From positions 1-13,678 of the forward strand of contig CAMDKT010000082.1 of the NCBI GenBank assembly GCA_945900935.1: 13,678 bases of DNA, written 5' to 3'. The position numbers and the translations under genes are program-made. The stretch is from Candidatus Sulfopaludibacter sp. SbA3 (GTDB lineage: Bacteria; Acidobacteriota; Terriglobia; Bryobacterales; Bryobacteraceae). Under the pieces are notes generated by a model. The model made no database searches. It saw nothing but the letters and a program-made list of their open reading frames with translations, and was not told the DNA's origin. This document shows positions 7,517 through 13,678 of this stretch, one piece after another; positions within the stretch are counted from its first letter, which is position 1; each line of letters starts with the position of its first letter.

Positions 7517-7773
7517 CGCATTGTCAACGCGGGAGTGGATGCGGGCATCCGATGCCGTTTCGGCGATTTAGCGTTCCAATCGTTCCCGGCCGAAAATCAC
7601 GCCATCCTATTGAAGAGACGGTACTTGCAGATTGTCGCAAAGTACTTTCCCTTACACTAGTGAACAGGTTTATGCCTAGGCGACGGCCCCTTCGAAGCCG
7701 AATCTCTCCTATCACTTGAAGTTTCCAGAATATCGCAATTCACCGTTTTGGTCGCTTTTGGGTAATAGAGGCG
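7517..7773. other. Spacer without recognisable gene
   Basis: About 250 bp between the transposase remnant and the ketosynthase remnant. I see no convincing gene. One imperfect hairpin is present: GTACTTGC (7621-7628) pairs with GCAAAGTAC (7637-7645) with one bulged base and an 8-nt loop, followed by TTTCCC. It could be the lost end of the insertion element or a weak terminator. Confidence 0.4.
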
Positions 7774-8216
7774 GTTTTGTGGAGACGAAGAAACGCTTCC
7801 GAACCCCGTATTTATTGGCGAATAACGTCGTGGGACGCGCTCTATCTCAGGCGTATCCACGACAAGCCCTCTCGGGCCCGGCAGCGGATTCTGAAGCAGA
7901 GCGGGATTCTTACCCGCCATTACGCTATCGACCGGTGAACAGCGCTCGCTTTACTCCAATGCGGGCATGGCCGCGTGCGCCGTTCGCGACTTGTTCGAAA
8001 AGGCCTCTCTCGATCCTCCTGCTCGCCTGGGGTACGTGGGTGGGGACGGGGCCCGTCAATCGCGGGTGGCTGGCATTACTTACGGCCGGTGAAGGCTGAC
8101 ACGCCAAACACCATCGTCATCCGGGAAGGGCGAGGCAGGGCCCGTTGGACAAAATCATTCGCCTGCTGGCCTTCGCCGGTTGGGCGACTGTGGAGAACAA
8201 ACATGGAAGCGCCTGA
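7774..8216 (+). pseudogene. Degraded ketoacyl-ACP synthase III-like (FabH / StlD-DarB type) gene
   Basis: Three plus-strand frames carry successive pieces of what looks like one N-terminal region. The first is TPYLLANNVVG (about 7806-7835). After a shift comes ALYLRRIHDKPSRARQRI with KQSGILTRHYAID, ending at TGA 7936-7938. After another shift comes EQRSLYSNAGMAACAVRDLF with EKASLDPPARLGYV, ending at TGA 8090-8092. The order KPSRAR, GI-TRHYA, SNAGMAA-AVRDL matches the front of ketosynthases of the StlD/DarB kind as I remember them. The active-site Cys-His-Asn region is missing. The stretch 8098-8216 (NTIVIREG, then in another frame DKIIRLLAFAGWATVENKHG and TGA 8214-8216) looks like the C-terminus of this or another upstream gene; I cannot assign it. 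Not functional. Confidence 0.5.
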
Positions 8217-8997
8217 ACGCTTTGATCAAGGATACTAGTCCGTGGCTCGCGCTGTATCTAGACACCAGCCTGCCGCTAAGTAACGAGGTAAAGGCCGCCC
8301 TGCTCGAGAACGCGAGTTTCCGTTCGTGTCGAATCGATTCACGTCGTCACGCGTTCTGCCTCGCACCAGCTATTGGGGCCTGAAGTGGTTCGTGCGCCCG
8401 GAGGCGAATTACCTCATCCTGCGTCATTTCCATATCGGGTCGGAGATCCTGCAGTTCGTGGCCGCGAACCTACCGGGTGTGCAGATTCCGCTGCTGCCTC
8501 GCACGCTCGAAGACTTGATCGATAACGTCTTTCTGCAACACGACCTGAATGTTTTTAACTTCATCATTCGGCTCAATCAGGAATTGCGGGACCAGGGTGT
8601 CGAGATCCAGCCCCGAACTCAGTTCGATAGCGATGGCGTCACTGCGGGGCCGTTCGACATCGACGGCGCGAGCCTCCCGCGCGGCCGGCTGAACTTTCTC
8701 GACCTCGAAACCGCGATTGAAATCTATACGCCGCTGTATCAGCTATTCCTGACCGGCAACGATTTCTTGCGCGCCAGCAACTCCCTTCAACTGGACGAAA
8801 CGCTGGCCATTTACTGCGCGCGCCTGATAGGTGATTCCAGTTACGTCGGGTTGGTGAACAACAAACATCCGCTGATGCCGCTATCGACGCTCCAGGCGGG
8901 CTACCGGCTGATGCTGCATGGCTTGGCTGCAGAATCGTTGCATGCGCATCTGGTGCGGTTTAAGCGGAGTGAGGGGAGTTGGCTTAGCAGGGCATAG
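8203..8997 (+). pseudogene. Frameshifted conserved hypothetical gene (tentatively DUF6999-like)
   Basis: The likely original start is ATG 8203 (MEAPERFDQGY), overlapping the preceding reading frame by 14 nt. This frame hits TAG at 8236-8238. The next frame continues with SPWLALYLDTSLPLSNEVKA and ALLENASFRS to about 8324. The frame then returns for 223 residues from GTG 8326 to 8997, with NRFTSSRVL, WGLKWFVRPEANYLILRHFH, IGSEILQF, FLQHDLNVFNFIIRLNQEL and DFLRASNSLQLDETLAIYCARL in order. A segment was probably lost near 8325. The long back part is uninterrupted and could still be made from the GTG, but it lacks the N-terminal piece. I recall similar proteins encoded beside ketosynthases, possibly under DUF6999; that name is from memory. 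Function unknown; no signal peptide visible. Confidence 0.55.
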
Positions 8998-9195
8998 GCG
9001 TTAAAATAAGGCCGTTACCAAAATGACTCGGCTGCACGCGATCAGACTCAAACCCGCGTTTTGTTGCAACTTCCCAGAACGGGACTTTCGGCCCGCGGCC
9101 AGCATTTCGGCGGACTGCGCGTTACTCGTCAAGGAAGGAAAGACTGTGTCCTACGCATGCGCCAGCCACTTTTATTCAAATAATCACGTTATCCA
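8998..9195. other. Intergenic spacer between convergent genes
   Basis: About 200 bp. A 58-codon frame (9023-9199) is open but has no family resemblance, only a weak AAGG well upstream, and overlaps the stop of the restriction gene; it is probably chance. An 8-bp palindrome CGCATGCG lies at 9154-9161. No clear terminator is visible. Confidence 0.4.
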
Positions 9196-11379
9196 TTAGT
9201 TGGGCGTACTGCCATCATCGTCGTCGTCAATAAGATTCGAGTCCGGCGACGCCTTCTCAAGGTAGTCCCTGCGAATGGACGCAAGTGATTTCTTGGTTTG
9301 TAGATCTGTCAACCAGAAGCTCCACCCGTTCGTGGCTTTCTTCCGTAAGTGGTATGCCGCCCCGGAGGGTGTCTCGAATACCAGCCCGCCCGCATCAATC
9401 CGTCCGTCCGAAAGGATTTGCCCGATGTGTTCTCTTAGATTCAGCGCTTGTGGAAAAATCTTCTGCCCGGCCGTTATTAAGCCGGCAGACAGCAGATCCA
9501 AAAGATCAACTGAATGACCCGCAAGAGGGATATCCCGAACTGTAGATGACTTGTACCCGGGAGGGACCCGCCAAACGTCAAGGACGCGCTGAATCAGCGT
9601 ACCGGTTCGTTCGATGATTGCGGCGTCCGACCAACCGTCGGCTGAAAAAGAATCCAAATCTCGGTTCAAAAAGAGTAGGTCGTGCCTTCTTAGGGCGGCC
9701 TTTTTTCCGTTATCACCAAGCCACGGGCCGTTTGATACGACACTATTCAGCTTGGCAGTCAAAAGAGTGAGATTTCCTAAGGTGTGTAAGCGTTGGGAGC
9801 GATCTTGAAGAGATCCCTCTGTGGGAGGCTTCCATGCTGCTTCCCAACTCTGGGGCATTATGTGTTCAACCCAGAATCCGTTTCTGGGAACGCGCATCCC
9901 CGCATACTCTTTCCCGCCCGGGCGATAGCCACGTCCGTAGTCCTCAATCGCCTCGAGCACCATCCGAAGACGCGAACGGCTAACCTTGCGATAAACGGGC
10001 ATCTTTGCCAGCTCAGAGCGCATCTCGTCGTCATCCGGCCAGTACTTAGCCTCGGCCGTTTGCGACGTTAGATAAGATCGGACTTTTTGGTCTATAAGGT
10101 TGGGGATCGCTTGTCTAATAACGGCCACTAGCTCCGCTGCCACCTGCGTGTACGACTTTGTGGTCGCGCGTACCAACATCCTCCTGGTGAGCCAACTTTC
10201 GACTATCTCTAGCGTAGCTTCGATGATGCTGGGCGGTACGGCCGGCTGTTCCGGATCTAGAAGTGCGAGCACGGCTGATTTCATCACGTCGCTTTCCATC
10301 GCCTTGATTCGGTAGGCAAATAAGCCGACACGGTCGATCTGACCAGAGATATTGTCCCCTTCTTCGGTGATTCTGCGATACACGAGAGCTGCACGCGACA
10401 TTTGCCGCAGCAGTTCGTCCATGGGGACATTCGCCTCATGATCTGCGAATGATTTGAACCGAGAAAAGACCTCGCGTGCGACGATCTCCTCCCCTGTGCG
10501 GGAGATCAACCAGTGGTTAATAAAGAGCGATGATCTCTGATATCGCAGGCGACCTGCACTGACTTCTGTTTCCCAGAAGGCAGTTTCGAAAGTATTCCAG
10601 TGTTTCTCATACGCTTTCTCAATATCGGCGCCGGCTTCCTGTAGTCTTTGAAAGACGAAATTCTTAATCAGGTCAGCTGCCGTTAGCTGCGCGCCACGCG
10701 CATTCAGAGTTTCAAAGATTTCCTGTGCATTCTCATCGACAGAAAGATCGATTACGACCAACTGTAAGAGATCCCGCACGCTGCGCTCAATTGCATCCGC
10801 CCTTTGGTGACGCTGTTCTATTCCTTCAGAAGAGAGCCATTTTCTGGCCTGTTCTGAAAAAAAGCGGTGCGATTGAACAAGTCGCGTCGTCTGGTGCTTT
10901 AATACTTCGTAGTCGACGGGACAGGGCGCAGCCATGACCTCGTAAAATGCCGGGCGATCACGATTTGTCGGCCACACCTTGTAGCGATCCTCGCTGTTTT
11001 TGCAGAAACGCCGGTCATTCTCGATCAAGTATTCTAGTCGCCCAGCTGGGACAATTGCGTCAATCCGAGAGAGCTCACCGTGGAGCGCATCGAAAAGGAT
11101 CTGTAGCGTCGTTAGGCGCTGCTGGCCGTCGATGACCATTCGCGCTTGGAGTTCGCCAATCGGGCTCTGAACCTGCTGCAGAACTACTGCTCCGAGAAAG
11201 TGTGGTTCGTGCTTAGCTCCGGGATCCTTCAATAGGCGAAGAGCGACTCGCTCGACGTCCCTCCATAGGGGCTCCCATTGTTGTTCCTGATTCCATACGT
11301 ACGGTCGCTGAAACAGCGGCACCAAGAACCGCTGCGGCTGACCAAATATCGTGTTTGGAGTTCGGACCTGTGTTTCCAT
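9196..11379 (-). CDS. Single-chain GmrSD-type restriction endonuclease (DUF262-DUF1524) with C-terminal RAMA-like domain
   Basis: 727 residues. The DUF262 (GmrS-like) N-terminal domain carries FQRPYVW (23-29), DGQQRLTTL (84-92) and FETLNARGAQLTAADLIKN (222-240), the parts linked to NTP hydrolysis and sensing. The DUF1524 (GmrD-like) HNH nuclease domain has VEHIMPQSW (504-512, His506), LGNLTLL (534-540, Asn536) and KLNSVVSN (543-550, Asn545). Residues about 622-706 (DLLSAGLITAGQKI, DGRIDAGGLVFETPSGAA, NGWSFWL, LASIRRDYL) resemble RAMA, a domain predicted to read modified DNA. The tail is acidic (IDDDDDG). GmrSD enzymes are type IV systems cutting modified phage DNA; SspE of phosphorothioate systems has the same two-domain fusion. 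All motifs are present, so it looks active. No methylase or ssp/dnd gene lies in the window. Codons are less G+C-rich than in the neighbours, suggesting horizontal gain. Confidence 0.88.
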   Translation of the reverse strand: METQVRTPNTIFGQPQRFLVPLFQRPYVWNQEQQWEPLWRDVERVALRLLKDPGAKHEPHFLGAVVLQQVQSPIGELQARMVIDGQQRLTTLQILFDALHGELSRIDAIVPAGRLEYLIENDRRFCKNSEDRYKVWPTNRDRPAFYEVMAAPCPVDYEVLKHQTTRLVQSHRFFSEQARKWLSSEGIEQRHQRADAIERSVRDLLQLVVIDLSVDENAQEIFETLNARGAQLTAADLIKNFVFQRLQEAGADIEKAYEKHWNTFETAFWETEVSAGRLRYQRSSLFINHWLISRTGEEIVAREVFSRFKSFADHEANVPMDELLRQMSRAALVYRRITEEGDNISGQIDRVGLFAYRIKAMESDVMKSAVLALLDPEQPAVPPSIIEATLEIVESWLTRRMLVRATTKSYTQVAAELVAVIRQAIPNLIDQKVRSYLTSQTAEAKYWPDDDEMRSELAKMPVYRKVSRSRLRMVLEAIEDYGRGYRPGGKEYAGMRVPRNGFWVEHIMPQSWEAAWKPPTEGSLQDRSQRLHTLGNLTLLTAKLNSVVSNGPWLGDNGKKAALRRHDLLFLNRDLDSFSADGWSDAAIIERTGTLIQRVLDVWRVPPGYKSSTVRDIPLAGHSVDLLDLLSAGLITAGQKIFPQALNLREHIGQILSDGRIDAGGLVFETPSGAAYHLRKKATNGWSFWLTDLQTKKSLASIRRDYLEKASPDSNLIDDDDDGSTPN

Positions 11380-11624
11380 TGGTAGGCTCCCAGTTTAATG
11401 CAGACCAAGTAAAGTCAGAATGCAAATCTATGCATGTCGCGGTGCGACGCTGGTTCAACAGGACGGCAATCCTCGTGCCTGCCTTGGCGCCGTGCCGGAC
11501 TTATGACGCGGGTCAGAAACGGCGTTTTGGGAAGTTGCACTCCATCGGAAGCCCGAGACTGGATCGCTGGCAGCCGAGTTCACGTTGGCCTCGCTTATCT
11601 TAACGCCTGTGTCACCATCTATGC
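11380..11624. other. Divergent intergenic region at the right edge of the accessory block
   Basis: A 245-bp stretch between the divergent starts of the restriction gene and the haem/copper protein gene. It must hold both promoters. On the minus strand TTGCAT is followed after 17 bp by TGCATT, a poor promoter match. Several short open frames show no family resemblance. A 12-bp direct repeat (listed separately) begins and ends the central part. Confidence 0.4.
11387..11391 (-). promoter_or_regulatory. Ribosome binding site of the restriction gene
   Basis: GGGAG on the minus strand lies 7 nt before the ATG at 11377-11379. It fixes the start and is clearer than the sites seen for most other genes here. 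Confidence 0.65.
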
Positions 11625-11628
11625 ATGT
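11426..11628. repeat. 12-bp direct repeat ATCTATGCATGT, two copies
   Basis: Perfect copies lie at 11426-11437 and 11617-11628, 191 bp apart start to start, containing the palindrome ATGCAT. The first is about 50 bp before the restriction gene start, and the second covers the ATG at 11625. It could be a target duplication around a lost or small insertion, a paired operator, or chance. Confidence 0.5.
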
Positions 11629-12920
11629 GGAATCGTTGCGTCGTTTTGTTCGCGCTGGGAACGGCGCTGTGGGCGGCGCCGGAGTACGCGGGCGAAGTCA
11701 GGCCGATCCTGGAGCGGCGCTGCGTGGGTTGCCACCGGGCGGGCGAAATTGGACCGATGCCGCTCGCTACGTATGCGCAGATTAAGCCGTGGGCGAAAGC
11801 GATACGGCAGGCGGTGGCGCGCGGGTCCATGCCGCCGTGGCATGCCGATCCGGCGAAGAGCGTGGCGTTTCACAATGACCGGTCGCTGACGGCGGCGGAG
11901 CGGAAAACACTTTTGGATTGGGTGGACGCCGGCGCGCCGGAGGGGAAGGCGTTCGTGGCCGGGCCGCAACTGGCGCTGGCGACCGGTTGGCACTTGGGAA
12001 AGCCGGATCTAATCGTGCGCGTGCCGCGCTACGCGATCCCGGAACAGGGCACGATTCAATACACGTTTCTGGTGACGCCGACGGATCTGCCGGAAGCGAA
12101 ATGGATCGCCGCGGCGGAGTGGAAAATCGATCAGCGGTCGAGGGTGCACCACATCAACGCCTTCGTTCGTCCGAAGGGTTCGAGCTACGTGAGCGACGCG
12201 CCGCCGGGCGAGTTCTTTGTCGCCTCCAAGGCATCGCGCGGGGCGCGGCGGCCCGATGAGCGGGAGGCGGATCGACGGGAGTTATTGCTGGGTTATGAGC
12301 CCGGATACCGGCCGCTGGCCTGGGGCACGGGGCGGGCGAAGCTGCTGCCGAAGTCGGCCGATATTGTGTTTGAGATTCACTACACGGCGAATGGAAAAGC
12401 GGCGGTGGATGAGTCGGAATTGGGAATCTATTTCGCGAAGGAGGCTCCGCGCGAACGCGTTTTGACCATCACACCGGCCGATAGCGCGTTTGCCATTCCT
12501 CCGGGAGACGCCCATTTTGCGTCGTCCACCGGGGCGACGCTGAAACGGGATCTGACGCTGCTGTCCATGCAGCCGCACATGCATCTGCGGGGGAAGTCGT
12601 ATCGCATTTCGGCGCGGTACCCGGATGGGCGGGTGGAAAACCTGATCGACGTTCCGCGCTACGACTTCAATTGGCAGACCACCTATTTCCTGGCTGAGCC
12701 GAAGAAGCTGCCGAAGGGGACGGTGCTCGAATGTTTGGCGCATTTCGACAACTCGCCGAACAACCGCTTCAATCCCGATCCTTCGCAAACGGTGCGCTGG
12801 GGCGACCAGAGTTGGGAGGAGATGAATATCGGCTTTATGGAAGTCGTGTTTCCTTTAGGGGTGGACCCGGATGTGGTGACGCTGAGCGGGACGACGCGGC
12901 CCGGTTCCGCGACGCGTTAG
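11625..12920 (+). CDS. Exported cytochrome c / PHM-like copper type II monooxygenase fusion
   Basis: 431 residues. A signal peptide (about 1-18, LFALGTALWAA) precedes a c-type haem domain with CVGCH at 33-37 and a likely axial Met69 in RGSMPPWH. A copper type II ascorbate-dependent monooxygenase-like domain follows. By analogy with peptidylglycine alpha-hydroxylating monooxygenase, His175-His176 and His252 (FEIHYTANG) fit one copper site. His318 and His320 (QPHMHLRG) with Met400 (SWEEMNIGFM) fit the other. The ending FDNSPNNRFNPDPSQTVRWG is characteristic of this bacterial group. The haem domain could replace ascorbate as electron donor; this is inference and the substrate is unknown. The start is chosen because the signal peptide begins there; no Shine-Dalgarno is visible. 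The TAG overlaps the stop of the convergent DUF1080 gene by 4 nt. Confidence 0.85.
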   Translation: MWNRCVVLFALGTALWAAPEYAGEVRPILERRCVGCHRAGEIGPMPLATYAQIKPWAKAIRQAVARGSMPPWHADPAKSVAFHNDRSLTAAERKTLLDWVDAGAPEGKAFVAGPQLALATGWHLGKPDLIVRVPRYAIPEQGTIQYTFLVTPTDLPEAKWIAAAEWKIDQRSRVHHINAFVRPKGSSYVSDAPPGEFFVASKASRGARRPDEREADRRELLLGYEPGYRPLAWGTGRAKLLPKSADIVFEIHYTANGKAAVDESELGIYFAKEAPRERVLTITPADSAFAIPPGDAHFASSTGATLKRDLTLLSMQPHMHLRGKSYRISARYPDGRVENLIDVPRYDFNWQTTYFLAEPKKLPKGTVLECLAHFDNSPNNRFNPDPSQTVRWGDQSWEEMNIGFMEVVFPLGVDPDVVTLSGTTRPGSATR

Positions 12921-13546
12921 AGTTCCTTGACGCGGATGTTGCGAAACTCGACGTGCGAGCCGTGGCCGAGGAAACCGATATGTCCCTGGGTGCGCCGCAC
13001 GCCGGGGTGCTTCTTTAGAACGGCGGGATCGGTGACCTTCGCGAGGTCGCCTTCGGTGATCACTTTACCGTTAAGAGTGACTCTGATTTTGCCGCCCTTG
13101 ATGCGGATTTCTTCGCTGTTCCATTCGCCCGCCGGCTTTAACGTGTCCGCTTTAGCGGGGATGACATCGTAGACACTGCCGTGACGCTGGGTGGGCTTCA
13201 ATTTGCCCTTGTACCTGGCGTGGTCATGGTCCAGAATTTGGATCTCCATGCCGGAGTAGGCGGTGTCGCCTTGCAGCGGGGCGCGGATGCCGACACCGTT
13301 ATTGCCGCCGGGCTCCATCTTGAACTCGAAGCGGAAAACGAAGTTCTTGTACTCCTTGGCGGTGAAGAGATTGCCGCCGCCTTCTTTAAGACAGACCAGG
13401 ACGCCGTCCTTAACGACGTAACCGGGACCGTGGCCTTTGACGAGCTGCCAGCCATTGGTGGTTTTGCCGTCGAACAGTTGTGTAAAGCCGTTTTCAGCGC
13501 CGAACGCGGCGCAAGCGGTGAAGGCGAGGACTGCGAAAGTTTTCAT
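12917..13546 (-). CDS. Exported DUF1080 (3-keto-disaccharide hydrolase type) protein
   Basis: 209 residues with a signal peptide (1-17, LAFTACAAFGA) and a single DUF1080 beta-jelly-roll domain. Hallmarks are FTQLFDGKTTNGWQ (21-34), NNGVGIRAP (82-90), YSGMEIQILDHDH (97-109), RHGSVYDVIPAK (121-132) and GHIGFLGHGSHVEFRNIRVKEL (188-209). Some family members hydrolyse 3-keto-glycosides in the periplasm; many occur in sugar-degrading Bacteroidetes, Planctomycetes and Acidobacteria. AGGAG at 13556-13560 lies 9 nt before the ATG. The gene follows the end of an upstream gene by 17 nt, so it is in an operon. No 3-keto dehydrogenase can be seen, because the upstream partner is cut off. Confidence 0.92.
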   Translation of the reverse strand: MKTFAVLAFTACAAFGAENGFTQLFDGKTTNGWQLVKGHGPGYVVKDGVLVCLKEGGGNLFTAKEYKNFVFRFEFKMEPGGNNGVGIRAPLQGDTAYSGMEIQILDHDHARYKGKLKPTQRHGSVYDVIPAKADTLKPAGEWNSEEIRIKGGKIRVTLNGKVITEGDLAKVTDPAVLKKHPGVRRTQGHIGFLGHGSHVEFRNIRVKEL

Positions 13547-13563
13547 ATGGTTTTTCTCCTGGA

Positions 13564-13678
13564 TTAGCGGGACACGGCGCCGGCGGGGCTGGGACTCAAC
13601 GGGCCGACCTTTTGCGTTTCGTACTGTTTCTGGATGGCTTCGGGGAAGCCTCTAATCAATTCATCCACGCGGGCGATG
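13564..13678 (-). CDS. C-terminal end of an unidentified gene
   Basis: The minus strand from 13677 is open for 37 codons (IARVDELIRGFPEAIQKQY, then ETQKVGPLSPSP and AGAVSR) and stops at TAA 13564-13566. The Pro/Ser/Ala-rich end looks like a flexible tail. Too little is visible for a family. Its position 17 nt before the DUF1080 gene indicates one transcript, so it may act in the same exported sugar pathway, but this is inference. Confidence 0.55.
   Translation of the reverse strand, partial: IARVDELIRGFPEAIQKQYETQKVGPLSPSPAGAVSR

Noticed and set aside
7621..7645. Imperfect hairpin as the terminal inverted repeat of the insertion element
   Set aside because: No partner repeat or target duplication was found at the other end, so the assignment cannot be supported.
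7716..8099. 127-codon plus-strand open frame as a single gene
   Set aside because: Only its middle fits the ketosynthase; the better matches lie in the other two frames, so it is part of a pseudogene.
9023..9199. 58-codon plus-strand open frame that could be a small gene
   Set aside because: No family resemblance, weak ribosome site, and it overlaps the stop of the restriction gene; probably chance.
11434..11889. 151-codon plus-strand open frame crossing the haem/copper gene start
   Set aside because: Arg-rich shadow of the real gene in a G+C-rich stretch, with no family-like sequence.

Overview
The window looks like a chromosome segment from a soil-type Acidobacteriota, probably close to the Solibacter/Bryobacterales group. 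This is inferred from gene content: an Oar-type TonB-dependent receptor, an exported SMP-30 lactonase-like protein, exported DUF1684 and DUF1080 proteins, a small exported cytochrome c and a haem/copper monooxygenase-like protein. The DNA is G+C-rich with compact gene spacing. No rRNA, tRNA or CRISPR array was seen.

Left part (1-6362), ordinary chromosomal genes. A secreted nitrilase-superfamily protein (cut by the window start) follows an exported monohaem cytochrome c, both on the minus strand. Divergent to them is a DUF2064/TIGR04282 glycosyltransferase-like gene. It converges on a tightly packed minus-strand operon transcribed as SMP-30-like lactonase, then NUDIX hydrolase, then mutS2. 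These genes overlap by 4 and 20 nt, and the NUDIX gene starts with TTG. Only 10 bp before the SMP-30 start, a DUF1684 gene starts in the other direction.

Middle part (about 6363-11624), an accessory and scar region. It holds four broken genes in a row: the C-terminal third or less of a TonB-dependent receptor with no front end; a frameshifted N-terminal piece of an IS4-type (DUF4372) transposase; a frameshifted and internally deleted ketosynthase of FabH/StlD-DarB type; and a frameshifted conserved hypothetical gene whose start overlaps the end of the previous one. The intact gene beside this debris is a 727-residue single-chain GmrSD-type (DUF262 plus DUF1524) restriction enzyme with a C-terminal RAMA-like domain. 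It is probably a modification-dependent anti-phage nuclease and is the best candidate here for an interesting system.

Right part (11625-13678), ordinary genes again. A secreted fusion of a c-type haem domain with a PHM-like type II copper monooxygenase domain overlaps tail to tail by 4 nt with a secreted DUF1080 (3-keto-disaccharide hydrolase type) gene. The DUF1080 gene lies 17 nt downstream of the end of another gene cut by the window.

Functional themes: exported carbon and carbohydrate chemistry (lactonase-like, DUF1080, nitrilase), periplasmic electron transfer (two haem proteins), genome or translation quality control (mutS2, NUDIX) and phage defence in a region with a history of insertion and loss. 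All family assignments come from reading motifs by eye; no database search was run.
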